Source of the DNA: UBA4732 sp963823075
Lineage (GTDB): Bacteria; Planctomycetota; Planctomycetia; Gemmatales; Gemmataceae
Reading direction: 5' to 3'
Assembly: GCA_963823075.1 (NCBI GenBank)
Contig: CAWGKE010000023.1
Location: forward strand, 1,364,001-1,428,000
DNA length: 64,000 bases
Each line of letters starts with the position of its first letter. Positions within the stretch are counted from its first letter, which is position 1. Below, piece by piece: positions 45,459 to 54,264 of the stretch. Under the pieces are notes generated by a model, which was given only the letters and a program-made list of their open reading frames with translations, was not told the origin of the DNA and ran no database searches. The position numbers were made by a program, and so were the translations under genes.

Positions 45459-47753
45459 GTGGAACGCGACGACGAGCGCACCGCCTTTGCCAAGGCCTGC
45501 GCCTACTTGAATTACAACCGGGCCGCCCAGTGGACGGCCCACGCGGCGGGCGTCGGCTCCTGTCTCGTGTACCTCGCCCTGCTTATGGTGCTATGGCTGT
45601 TCGCCGACCTCATGGTGTGGCGCGGGCGGCTGCCCACCTACCATAACGTTTCGCCGGCCGTTCAGGGCCGCTTCCTCGACGAGTGGAACAAACTGCCGGC
45701 CGCCGACCCCGCCGCCGCCCTGACAGTGGCCGGCGCCGCGAACGTCGTGGGTGACCCGCTGGGGGAGTCCGCCGTGGCCTCCGCCGCCGCCCTCGCCTCC
45801 GAGCGCGGCGGCAACAACGAGCGCGTCGCCCGGCTCATGCTGGCGGGGTACGACGAAACCCACAGCCTCCAGCTGGCCTCCCTGTCGGCGTCGCCGGACA
45901 TGGACCCGGACGACCTCGACGCCCTCTGGCGCGCTCACCTGGCGTCGGTCATGCACCAGAGCGTCAACGTCCCCGACGCATCGCTCCGAGAGATGCTGCG
46001 GCGCAACCGTTACCACGGCGACAACTACCACGAAGTCGATCACGGCCTGCTCAGCCTCGTGGTGCGCTCGCACCTCAACAACGACTTGCAGGCGCCCGTC
46101 ATCGCCTGGGTCGCCCGATGGAACCCGTGGCTGTGGAACGTCTCCCCGCAGACGGGCACGTTCTTTCCCCTGCACCTGACGGGGCTGCTGCTCGTGGCCA
46201 TCGTGCTGGCCCTGCTCGGGACGTTCCTGCTGCTGCTCATGTACGACATGGCGGCGCGGGCCGTGATCGGGGCCGCCCACCGCTTCCGCCGGGCCGTCTA
46301 CCACCACACCTTCCGCCTCGGCACGCTGGCCTTCCGCGCCCTCGGCCCCAGCGAGGCCGTCAGCGTCTTCACGCGGCACATCGAATCCGTCCACGACGCC
46401 CTGTACGCCCGGATGACGGTCACCTACCGCGAGGCGATCAAGTTCTGCCTGCTGCTGGCGTTCGCGCTGGTGGTGCAATTCTGGCTGGCCCTGGCGTTCC
46501 TGCTGTTCGCCGTGCTGGTCTACCTGATCGGCGGTCGGATGTCCAACCGCTTCCGGCGCAAGAGCGCGGCGGCGACGCACCACGCGGCCGAGCGGCTGAC
46601 GGTGATCCGCGAAAGCCTGATGATGATGCGGCTGGTCAAGACGTACCTGATGGAGCAGTTCAACCAGTCGCGCGTGGAGCGGCAGCTGGCCCGCTATTCG
46701 CTGGCGCAGCGGATTCGCCACCGCGGCGACACGATGCCGCGACCGCTGCTGGGCCTGATGGCGCTGTTATGCACGCTGGTGCTGCTTTACGTCGCCGGGG
46801 TGATCGTGCTGGCGGGCGGCCTGGGCGTGGCGGGGATGGTGGCGCTGGCGACGGCGCTGGTGAGCCTGTACCGTCCGGCGGAGAAGTGGCTGGCGGCGCG
46901 GCGCACGCTGCGGCGCGGCCGGGAGTCGGCGCTGCAGCTGTTCAAGTTCCTGGACCGGCGCGGCGACGTCGGCCAGGTGGTCGGCGCCGAGTTCCTGCCG
47001 CCGCTGGCCGAGCGCATCGAGTTCGACGACGTCAGCCTCAAGGAACCGGGCGGCACGCGCATGCTGCTGGAGAACGTGTCGCTGACGATCCCGGCCGGCA
47101 AGCGCGTCGGCCTGATCGGAGCGGACGAACTGGAGAAACACGCCCTGGTTTATCTGATTCCGCGGCTGCTGGACCCCACCTCGGGCGAGATCCGCATCGA
47201 CAAGCACAACCTGCGCTGGGTGACGCTGGATTCGCTGCGGGCGCAGATCGCCTGCGTCCTGCAGCACAATCTGGTCTTCCACGACACCGCGGCCAACAAC
47301 ATCGGCTGCGGCGACCCGGCGTACACGCTGCCGAAGATCATCGAGGCGGCCAAGGCGGCCCACGCCCACCACTTCATCCAGAAGCTGCCGCAGGGCTACG
47401 AGACGCCCATCGGCGAGTTGGGCCATCCGTTGAGCGTCAGTGAGCGGTTCCGCATCGCGCTGGCGCGGGCGGTGCTGCGCGACCCGGCTTTGCTCATCAT
47501 CGAGGAGCCGGAAAAGGCGCTGGATGAGGACAGCAAATCGCTGTTGGACGACACGCTGGCGCGGGTGCTGCCGGGGCGGACGGTGATCTTCCTGCCGCAC
47601 CGGATCTCGACGATCCGCTCCTGCGACGTGCTGTTCTTGCTGCAGCACGGCAAGGTCGTGGCGTCCGGCGTCCACAAGGAGCTGTTGGCGCAGAATCCGC
47701 TGTATCGGCACCTGCATTATCTGGAATTCAACGAGATGGACGAGCAGGTGTGA
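45459..47753 (+). CDS. ABC transporter permease-ATPase fusion with degenerate ATP-binding motifs
   Basis: A 764-residue half transporter. Start GTG 45459 has GAGGAGG upstream. A first helix near residues 34-54 is followed by an extracytoplasmic domain of about 170 residues, then several helices between 238 and 455 with the usual exporter order, and a nucleotide-binding domain from about 520. There the Walker A site reads GADELEKHAL (residue 552 on) instead of GxxGxGK(S/T): only the Lys remains. The signature reads LSVSERFRIALARA in place of LSGGQ, and Walker B reads LLIIEEPEKALD with Glu for Asp. The Q loop (VLQHNLVF) and H switch (FLPHRIS) are kept. ATP hydrolysis is doubtful, so a structural or regulatory role or pairing with an active partner is likely. 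Confidence 0.9.
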   Translation: MERDDERTAFAKACAYLNYNRAAQWTAHAAGVGSCLVYLALLMVLWLFADLMVWRGRLPTYHNVSPAVQGRFLDEWNKLPAADPAAALTVAGAANVVGDPLGESAVASAAALASERGGNNERVARLMLAGYDETHSLQLASLSASPDMDPDDLDALWRAHLASVMHQSVNVPDASLREMLRRNRYHGDNYHEVDHGLLSLVVRSHLNNDLQAPVIAWVARWNPWLWNVSPQTGTFFPLHLTGLLLVAIVLALLGTFLLLLMYDMAARAVIGAAHRFRRAVYHHTFRLGTLAFRALGPSEAVSVFTRHIESVHDALYARMTVTYREAIKFCLLLAFALVVQFWLALAFLLFAVLVYLIGGRMSNRFRRKSAAATHHAAERLTVIRESLMMMRLVKTYLMEQFNQSRVERQLARYSLAQRIRHRGDTMPRPLLGLMALLCTLVLLYVAGVIVLAGGLGVAGMVALATALVSLYRPAEKWLAARRTLRRGRESALQLFKFLDRRGDVGQVVGAEFLPPLAERIEFDDVSLKEPGGTRMLLENVSLTIPAGKRVGLIGADELEKHALVYLIPRLLDPTSGEIRIDKHNLRWVTLDSLRAQIACVLQHNLVFHDTAANNIGCGDPAYTLPKIIEAAKAAHAHHFIQKLPQGYETPIGELGHPLSVSERFRIALARAVLRDPALLIIEEPEKALDEDSKSLLDDTLARVLPGRTVIFLPHRISTIRSCDVLFLLQHGKVVASGVHKELLAQNPLYRHLHYLEFNEMDEQV

Positions 47754-47800
47754 TCGGGGGGCGGACGCGCCGCTAAGCGAGACTCCTTCGGCAGCGGCCC

Positions 47801-47858
47801 TCCTTGTCCCATGGGTCCCATAGGACCTATAGGTCCTATGGGACCCATGGGACAAGGA
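47801..47858. repeat. Perfect 58-base palindrome without loop
   Basis: Each half reads TCCTTGTCCCATGGGTCCCA then TAGGACCTA, and the second half is its exact complement about a TATA centre. It lies 48 bases after the stop of the ABC-like gene and about 105 bases before the next start. A related shorter copy is at 21849-21887. Confidence 0.95.
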
Positions 47859-47962
47859 GAGGCAGTACCAACCCCTCTCCTGTCAGACGCACCCCCCGGC
47901 CGACGGTACTATACTACGGGGACATTTCCTCCCCGTTAGGCATCGCAGCCCAGGGGTCCGCC

Positions 47963-48542
47963 ATGACGATCGACGCGCCCGACCTGGCCGCGGAATTCGA
48001 GCAGCATCGGCCGCGCCTGTGGCGCATCGTCCAGGGCCGGCTCGACCCGGCGCTGCGGGCGCGCGTCGATCCCGACGACGTTCTCGCCGCGGCGCTCGCC
48101 AAGGCCCACGCCCGCTGGGCCGACTACCTTGAAAAGCGCAGCCCGTCCGTCTTCATCTGGCTGTACCAGATCACCATCGATTGCTTCATCGACTGCTGGC
48201 GTCGGGAGCACGCGCAAGGCCGCGACTGCGGGCAGGGACGAGGCGTGGCCGGAACAGACCGCCGTGCAGCTGGGGCTGGGCCTCGTCGCCTCGGGGACCA
48301 GCCCCAGCTCGGCGGCCGCCCGGCAAGAGCTGTACGACCTGGTGCGGCAGGCGATGGAGCTGCTCCGGCCCGACGAGCGCGAAATTCTGTTGAAACGCTA
48401 CCAGGATGATCTTACATTTGAGGAACTGGGGCAGCATTTCGGCGTGTCGGAGAACACGGCGACGCAGCGCTGCCTGCGCGCCCTGCGGCGGCTGCAAAAA
48501 CTGTGGCGGCGGCGCCACGGCGATTTGGGGTTTGAGGGATGA
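47963..48542 (+). CDS. Planctomycete ECF sigma factor coupled to a kinase gene, one frameshift
   Basis: About 193 residues. Region 2 contains LWRIVQGRLDPALRARVDPDDVLAAALAKAHARW and SVFIWLYQITIDCFIDCWRRE; region 4 contains AMELLRPDEREILLKRYQDDLTFEELGQHFGVSENTATQRCLRALRRLQKL. This is the ECF type often found beside Ser/Thr kinase genes in planctomycetes. The frame breaks near 48220, in the linker between regions 2 and 4, where either one base is extra or CG/GC is missing. ATGA at 48539-48542 overlaps the start of the kinase-WD40 gene, so the two are translationally coupled, and the kinase may control this factor. Confidence 0.88.
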
Positions 48543-51500
48543 GCCAATCGTCCTCGGCTTTCGACCCCGACGAACCGATCCTGGCGCGGTTCCTCCAGGA
48601 CCTCGCCGCGGCCGGCGATCCCGCCGTCGTCCTCGCCGCCTACGTCTCCGCGCACCCGCACCTGGAGAAGGAGTTGCGCCAGCTGGCCGCGGCCGACGAC
48701 CTGATGCGCCGGTCGCGGCCGGAAGCGGAGGCGGCGCCGCCCGCGCCGCCCAGCCGGCTGGGCGAATTCCGCATCGTCCGCCGCATCGCCGGCGGCGGCA
48801 TGGGCGAAATCTACGAGGCGGTGCAGGAGTCGCTCGGCCGTCGCGTCGCCGTCAAGACCGTCCGCCGCGGCCGCCTCTCCCCCTCCGCCGAGGCGCGCTT
48901 CCTGCGCGAGCAGGAGGTGCTGGCGTCGCTGCACCAGACGCACATCGTTCCGATTCACACGGCGGGCCGCGACGGGGCGCTCCAGTTCTTCGCCATGCCG
49001 TTCATCGAGGGCGTGGCGCTGCACCACGTCATCCGCTCCCTGCGCGAGGACGGGCCGCCGCCGCCCAGCGGCAAGACGCCGACCCTGGCCGTCCTGGTCG
49101 AACGGGCGTCGTCGGCCGGGAATACGCCGGCGAGCGGCCGGCGTGAGCCGGCTGATGTCGTCGCATCAGCCGGCTCACGCCGGCCGCTCGCCCTGCCGGC
49201 GGCCTACTTCCGTTCCGTGGCCGCCGTCCTGGGCGACGCCGCGGACGCCCTGCACTACGCCCACTGCCACAAGGCCCAAATCCTCCACCGCGACGTCAAG
49301 CCGTCCAACATCATGGTGGACCGGGCGGGCCAGTGCTGGATCATCGACTTCGGCCTCGCGGCCTACCTGGCGAGCGGGGGGCGTCAGCCCCCTGATTCCG
49401 CCCCGACGGAAGCGCCCGACCCCCTGGAAGCAGTCACGGCCAGCGGCCTCCTCGGCACGCCGCAATACATGGCGCCGGAACAGTGGCGGAAGGAGGCGCT
49501 CGACGCGCGAACCGACGTGTGGGGTTTGGGCGCGACGCTCTACGAGCTGCTCGCCCTGCGGCGGGCCTTCGACGGCGAGACCGTCAAGGCGATCCAAGAG
49601 CAGGTGCTGAGCCGCGATCCGAAGCCTCCGCGGAAGTACGTCCGCGGCGTGCCGGGCGATTTGTCGGCGATTTGCCGAAAAGCGCTCCAAAAACACGCCG
49701 ACCGGCGTTATGCGACCGCACGGGACTTCGCGGAGGACCTGCGGCGCTGGCTGCGGCGGGAATCCACGTCGGCCCGGCCGGGCCTGGTCCGCCGGGTCGC
49801 GCTTTGGTCGCTGCGGAACAAGGGCTGGGCGGCGGCGATCGCCCTGACGCTGACGGCGGCGTTGGGGTTCGTTTCCGCCTGGCTTCAGGTGACGCAGGAG
49901 CGAGAGAATTCGGCCAACGCCCTGGCCGCCAAGGATAGCGACCGCGCGGGAGCGCGACCGCGACCTCTTGCTGCGCCAGTTGCAGCTGCTGCGCCTGTCG
50001 GAGCGCCGCGAAGGCTGGTCGGACAAGGGCTGGAAGATGGTGCAGACCGCCGCCAAGCTCCCCAACGACGCCGAGCTGCGGAATCAGGCGGCCGCCGTCC
50101 TCGTCGGCCTCGACGCGCAAATCGAGATGGACTTCACCGGCCAGTTCGACGCCTCGTCGGTCGCCTTCGACGCCGAGGGCAAGCGGCTGCTCTTCGGCGG
50201 CTTCGACAAGAGAAGGACGCGGCTCCGACCAACGGAAGGGCGTTCCATGACGGGGCGAGGCTCTGGGACGGCGGCGCCGATTCGCCCGCGGCTTCCAAGG
50301 TCCTCGGGGCGGGTCCGGTCGCCTTCCACGCCGACGGGACGCCGCTGCAATTGGTCCCGGACGCAAAGGACCGTCTGCGGCTGATCCTCTGGGACGTGGG
50401 GCGGCGACAGCAGGTCCGGGAGTTCCGCTTTTCCGCCAAAGGAGATCCGGGGCCGCTGAACAACCGCAACGGCCCGCTGATGGCCCTGACCGCCGAACGC
50501 AGCCGTGGTCGCGGCGTCGGCCGTCCTGGGGGACGGTTCGACGCGGATCGCCGTCTGGGAGGCGGCCTCCGGCAAGGCCGTCGCGGGAATTCGACCCCGG
50601 CGCCCGCAAGATCAGCGCGGTGGCCGTCGCCCCGGACGGCAGCGGCGTGGCCGTGGGCGACGAGGACGGAAAGGTCGTCGTCTGGCCGCTGCCGACGGGG
50701 CGCGCCGGCCGCGCTGCCGTCGGCCGGCCGCACGCGCATCAACGGCCTGGCCTTCGGCCGCTCCCCGCGACGCGCGGGGCGGCCGGCCCCGGACCTGCGG
50801 AACTGGCTGCTGGCCGACGGCGATGCAGGCGGCACGACCGCGGTTTGGGACCTGGAACGCAACGCCCCACAAACCTACTGTCACGGATCCGATTACGACG
50901 TTTATCGGGTGGCCTTCAGCCCCGACGGCGCGACGCTGGCCTCGGCCGGCCGCTATTACACACGGCTCTGGGACGTGGCCACCGGCCGGCTGCTGATCAC
51001 CCTCTATCACGCGGACTTCATGACGGGCCTGGCCTTCTCGCCGGACGGGCGGAGGCTGGCCGTCAGCACCCAGACCGGCTACGGCTCGGACGGCGGGGCG
51101 CATGTCTGGGCTTTGGAACCCGGACGCGGGATGAAGACGTTGCGCGGGCTGAGCAGCCAGGTCGCCAAGGTCTGTTTATCGCCCGACGGCACGCTTCTCG
51201 CCGCGCTGTCGCACGACTGGCAGGCGGCCGTGTGGGACCTGAGGACCGGTTCGCTGCTGCACCTGCTGGACGCGCCGCGGGGGACCAACGCGGACAACGC
51301 GGCCCTGGCCTTCAGCCCGGACGACCGCCAGTTCGCCCTTGCGGCGGGGACCGAGGCCCGGCTGTGGGACTTCGCCACGGCCGAGGAAAAGTCGTGGCCG
51401 CTGCCGCCGGGGCTTCAGGACAACATGGCCTTCGATCCAGCGGGCAAAAAGCTGCTCCTGGTCCGGGCCGAGGCCGCCGACGGCGCCAACGTGCCTTGGG

Positions 51501-52114
51501 GCCAGGGTCGCCGCCGCGTCTGCCCCCTCCGAGACCTCCTCGGGCCGGAGCCGGCGAAGCCGATTCGTGAGATCGACTATTTCAACTGGCGCGTCGGTTA
51601 CATCAAGATGGCGCCGGGCGGCGGTTGGTTCGCGATCGACGGCCTTCATGGGGACGGCGGCGGGGAGGAGATGTTCGAGGTGTTCGACGGCGCCACCGGG
51701 ACGGAAGTCTGGCCCGCGGCGGCGTCGAAAAAGTCGGACATGCAGGGGATGGGCTTTGATGCAACGGGCAAGCTCCTCGCCGTCGTGCCAGCAGGGGGCG
51801 GCCGGGCCGACTTGCTGGAGCTGCCCTCCCGCCGGCATGTCGGATTTGCTGGCCGCACCTTACCGAGAACATGGGTCCCAAGGGGTGGTTCGCGGGCCAA
51901 CCCGGCTCAGGTCAAGTCCGGCTACGAACTGCTTCGCGGCGACGGCGACGCCCCTCTGGCGACGCTCGGGATCGATTCCTTGGTCAGCGGCGTGCAATCC
52001 CAGTTCAGCGCGGACGGGAACACGCTGGTGTGGGGCAACGCGGACGGGTCGGTCATCGTCTGTAACGTACCGGAGGTTCAAAGTCGTCTGAATGGGGTCG
52101 GCCTGGGGTGGTAG
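48539..52114 (+). CDS. Giant Ser/Thr protein kinase with WD40 repeats, several frameshifts
   Basis: About 1190 residues when joined. The kinase domain (about 78-390) has RRIAGGGMGEIYEAV, VAVKTVRRG, HRDVKPSNIMVD near residue 251, IIDFGLAAYL near 269, GTPQYMAPEQW and WGLGATLYELLALR. A membrane helix near 432-452 (GWAAAIALTLTAALGFVSAW) separates it from a C-terminal WD40-type propeller with units such as VYRVAFSPDGATLASAG, RLWDVATGRLL, TGLAFSPDGRRLA, AAVWDLRTGSLL. Breaks near 49945, 50198, 50495, 50595 and 50700 move the reading between all three frames yet each frame continues propeller sequence, so this is one locus. A 64-base palindrome is translated within the kinase domain at 49129-49192. 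Start overlaps the sigma factor stop. Confidence 0.87.
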   Translation: MSQSSSAFDPDEPILARFLQDLAAAGDPAVVLAAYVSAHPHLEKELRQLAAADDLMRRSRPEAEAAPPAPPSRLGEFRIVRRIAGGGMGEIYEAVQESLGRRVAVKTVRRGRLSPSAEARFLREQEVLASLHQTHIVPIHTAGRDGALQFFAMPFIEGVALHHVIRSLREDGPPPPSGKTPTLAVLVERASSAGNTPASGRREPADVVASAGSRRPLALPAAYFRSVAAVLGDAADALHYAHCHKAQILHRDVKPSNIMVDRAGQCWIIDFGLAAYLASGGRQPPDSAPTEAPDPLEAVTASGLLGTPQYMAPEQWRKEALDARTDVWGLGATLYELLALRRAFDGETVKAIQEQVLSRDPKPPRKYVRGVPGDLSAICRKALQKHADRRYATARDFAEDLRRWLRRESTSARPGLVRRVALWSLRNKGWAAAIALTLTAALGFVSAWLQVTQERENSANALAAKDSDRAGARPRPLAAPVAAAAPVGAPRRLVGQGLEDGADRRQAPQRRRAAESGGRRPRRPRRANRDGLHRPVRRLVGRLRRRGQAAALRRLRQEKDAAPTNGRAFHDGARLWDGGADSPAASKVLGAGPVAFHADGTPLQLVPDAKDRLRLILWDVGRRQQVREFRFSAKGDPGPLNNRNGPLMALTAERSRGRGVGRPGGRFDADRRLGGGLRQGRRGNSTPAPARSARWPSPRTAAAWPWATRTERSSSGRCRRGAPAALPSAGRTRINGLAFGRSPRRAGRPAPDLRNWLLADGDAGGTTAVWDLERNAPQTYCHGSDYDVYRVAFSPDGATLASAGRYYTRLWDVATGRLLITLYHADFMTGLAFSPDGRRLAVSTQTGYGSDGGAHVWALEPGRGMKTLRGLSSQVAKVCLSPDGTLLAALSHDWQAAVWDLRTGSLLHLLDAPRGTNADNAALAFSPDDRQFALAAGTEARLWDFATAEEKSWPLPPGLQDNMAFDPAGKKLLLVRAEAADGANVPWGQGRRRVCPLRDLLGPEPAKPIREIDYFNWRVGYIKMAPGGGWFAIDGLHGDGGGEEMFEVFDGATGTEVWPAAASKKSDMQGMGFDATGKLLAVVPAGGGRADLLELPSRRHVGFAGRTLPRTWVPRGGSRANPAQVKSGYELLRGDGDAPLATLGIDSLVSGVQSQFSADGNTLVWGNADGSVIVCNVPEVQSRLNGVGLGW
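49129..49192. repeat. Perfect inverted repeat translated inside the kinase domain
   Basis: Perfect 29-base arms (GGCGAGCGGCCGGCGTGAGC...) and a six-base loop. It is read in frame as about 21 residues (SGRREPADVVASAGSRRPLA) between the kinase hinge and the helix before HRD. Its ends resemble family A (GGCGAGCGG). A shorter, related stretch (GGCGAGCGGGGGGCGTCAGC) follows at 49369-49398 in the activation loop. Confidence 0.92.
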
Positions 52115-52230
52115 CCGATAGCCCGCCGCCTTTCGGGGGAATCCGCGCCGCCGGCTGTCAGACCTGGCGGCGAGACGCCGGTTATCTCTGGGGGAGAGGT
52201 CGCCCGGTTTCCTCAATGGAGGCGGTTCCC

Positions 52231-52842
52231 ATGATGCGATCTTCGTCTGTCGGCGCCCTGTCCGTCGTGGTCCTGTTCGGGCTGGCCGGCGCCGCCCTGG
52301 CGCAATTCGTGCCGGACGATCCCCCCGCCCCCGCCCGTAATCGACCTGCCGCCCGCGATCCCGCCCCCGATCGACTTCACGCCGCCCCCGATCGACTTCA
52401 CGCCGCCCCCGATCGACTTGCCCCCCGTGCACGACCCGCCGCCCCCGATGCCTGCCGCCGGTACGATCCGCCGGCGGTCTATTCGCCGCCGGCCTACACG
52501 CCCCCCTCGTCCTATACGCCGCCGGAATCGTACACAGCGGCGCAACATTCGTCGTCCGCATCCGGCTCGCCCCCGCCGCCGCCTGCCCACGGCGGCGATG
52601 GCGGGGGAGGCGGCGGGGATTCGTCCTCGCAGTCGTCGCCATCCTCGCCCCACGCCGCGGCGTCGCCCGCCGCGGCGGCCGGCCCCCCACCGCCCCCTCC
52701 CCCCAGCGGGAGCGCGGGCGGCGGCGACGGCCCCCTGACGTGGCTCGGCTACATGCCGTGGTGGGTGTACGTCGCGATCGTCCTGATCGTGGGCGCGTTC
52801 ATCGCGGCATCGGCGAACGACCGGCCGCGCCGCCGCTGGTAG
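52231..52842 (+). CDS. Exported Pro-rich protein with C-terminal membrane helix, likely two frameshifts
   Basis: About 203 residues. Signal peptide MMRSSSVGALSVVVLFGLAG, cut after ALA. The next 40 codons read as an Arg/Ala-rich run in this frame but in the neighbouring frame give PPPIDFTPPPIDFTPPPIDL, a clean Pro repeat, so two compensating single-base shifts near 52330 and 52450 are likely. Then YSPPAYTPPSSYTPP, Gly/Ser/Pro-rich low-complexity sequence, and one membrane helix near 175-195 (WVYVAIVLIVGAFIAAS) with a basic end. ATG 52231 has GGAGG upstream. This resembles a sortase-like tail arrangement without an LPxTG motif. Function unknown. Confidence 0.65.
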   Translation: MMRSSSVGALSVVVLFGLAGAALAQFVPDDPPAPARNRPAARDPAPDRLHAAPDRLHAAPDRLAPRARPAAPDACRRYDPPAVYSPPAYTPPSSYTPPESYTAAQHSSSASGSPPPPPAHGGDGGGGGGDSSSQSSPSSPHAAASPAAAAGPPPPPPPSGSAGGGDGPLTWLGYMPWWVYVAIVLIVGAFIAASANDRPRRRW

Positions 52843-53000
52843 CGGCGGCGCGGCCCGCCAAGTCGCGTCGCCCTGCGCAACTGCGCAACGTTCGTCAGTC
52901 CAACAGAGAAACTCATTTCGTTGCCCCCGTCCGAGGTCCGTCCAGCGCCGGTTGCCGCTGGCGGAGCGCACAAAACCAATGCAACCTTGTGGGGTCCCCC

Positions 53001-53309
53001 ATGAAACTGCGTCACGCCCTCGTCATCGGCCTGGTCGCCGTCCTCTGCCTGTGCAACGCCCCGCCGGCCGCGCGGGCGGTGCAGGCCGACTACGGCCAGA
53101 TCACCTTCGAGAATCAGACCAGCGTGTCCCTGGATTGCTATGTGGACGGCGAGTTCGTCGGCACCGTGCTGAAGGGCCTCTTCATCACGGTCGAGGCCAC
53201 CGAGGGCGGCCACCGGGTCAAGGCGGTGGCCACGGACGACCGGACAGCGACCGGCAGCGTGAGCGTGGAGACGGGCGGCACGACCACCTGGACCATCCGG
53301 GAGGATTGA
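53001..53309 (+). CDS. Small secreted beta-rich protein, paralogue 1
   Basis: A 102-residue protein with a signal peptide (MKLRHALVIGLVAVLCLCNA, cut after ARA). The mature part, about 75 residues, reads YGQITFENQTSVSLDCYVDGEFVGTVL...GGTTTWTIRED, a PEGA-like or Ig-like small beta domain. It is clearly related to the protein at 55242-55580: shared V-x-D-G-x-F-V-G-T-V-L core, GQI-F start and T-W-T-I end. Both lie within a cluster downstream of the kinase-WD40 gene. Function unknown. Confidence 0.8.
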   Translation: MKLRHALVIGLVAVLCLCNAPPAARAVQADYGQITFENQTSVSLDCYVDGEFVGTVLKGLFITVEATEGGHRVKAVATDDRTATGSVSVETGGTTTWTIRED

Positions 53310-53355
53310 CGGCTGATGGGCGGCTGTTGCCAAGGCTCAACCTGGAGTCCATCAC

Positions 53356-54186
53356 ATGACCATCAAAAACCGCGGATTCCTCCGCGTGCTGTGTCTGGCG
53401 GGGCTGGCCGCGGGGCTCGTTTCCCCGGCGGCGTCCGTTCGGGCCGAGGAACCGAAGCCTCCGGAGGAAAAGGCCGCCATTCAGTGGGTCGGAAAAGTGG
53501 ATGTGCCCGCGACCCTCAACATCGGCGACGAGTTCACGGTGGCGACCACGCTTCGCAACAACGGGCCGCGCGTCGTCCTGCTCAACGTTCGGTTGGCGTT
53601 GCCGAAACAGCTGCGCCTGCTGGCCCCCGACCTGGAGCAATTCTGCTACGTCGAGGCGGGCGCGAACCGAACCGTGAAGTGGCGCGTTAAGGTCGTCGCC
53701 GAAGGCCGGTGGGACGTCAACACGTCCTACGGGGTAATATCCGACGGGCGGCCGCCGACGGGTTCCCCGCCGGAGATTCCTGCCGAGGACAAAACCGCTC
53801 TCGCCAAGGTGTGGACGGGCACGTGGGAAGGCTCGGACGGCGCCGTCTACGACGCCGACATGACCTTGGCGCTCGACCTCTCGGGCCGCGTGGATGGGCG
53901 TTTCGACTGGACTCTGAAAAAGGCGCCCGTGAAGGCGTCCGACGAGGTTCGGGACTATTACGCCTCGAAGATCGGCGAACAAGGCGTCGAATACTTCTGG
54001 GGCGCGTACGACCCTGCGACGCGCGGTCTGAAGCTGGAAGGGTATCGCCGCGACGACCCCCAGCAGATTCTAGGCACGGATCACTATCGGCTCACGCTGT
54101 CCGAAGACCGCACCTCGCTCAGCGGCGCCACGCGGGGGGCCGGCGACTGGAAGAGCCGTTTCAGACTGACGCCCAAGTCCGAATGA
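53356..54186 (+). CDS. Secreted two-domain protein (CARDB-like plus lipocalin-like)
   Basis: A 276-residue protein. Signal peptide (MTIKNRGFLRVLCLAGLAAG, cut after VRA). Residues 45-135 form a CARDB-like or NEW3-like beta domain: PATLNIGDEFTVATTLRNNGPRVVLLNVRLALP and GANRTVKWRVKVVAEG. Residues 150-275 have a different beta pattern: WTGTWEGSDGAVYDADMTLALDLSGRVDGRFDWTL and LKLEGYRRDDP, consistent with an eight-stranded barrel, an inference. It starts 47 bases after the first small secreted gene, same strand, and is probably part of the same unit. No family is recognised. Confidence 0.72.
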   Translation: MTIKNRGFLRVLCLAGLAAGLVSPAASVRAEEPKPPEEKAAIQWVGKVDVPATLNIGDEFTVATTLRNNGPRVVLLNVRLALPKQLRLLAPDLEQFCYVEAGANRTVKWRVKVVAEGRWDVNTSYGVISDGRPPTGSPPEIPAEDKTALAKVWTGTWEGSDGAVYDADMTLALDLSGRVDGRFDWTLKKAPVKASDEVRDYYASKIGEQGVEYFWGAYDPATRGLKLEGYRRDDPQQILGTDHYRLTLSEDRTSLSGATRGAGDWKSRFRLTPKSE

Positions 54187-54264
54187 GCGCCGCCGTTCCA
54201 CCGCGCAGGGCGGCCGTCGCGGCGAACGCTGCGGTCGCCCGCCTTTCTCGGGGACGATTTGCCT

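Noticed and set aside
48539..52114. Programmed ribosomal frameshifting as the reason for the breaks in the kinase-WD40 gene
   Set aside because: There are at least five breaks in both directions with no slippery heptamers or consistent downstream structure, and other unrelated genes in the window show the same type of break.
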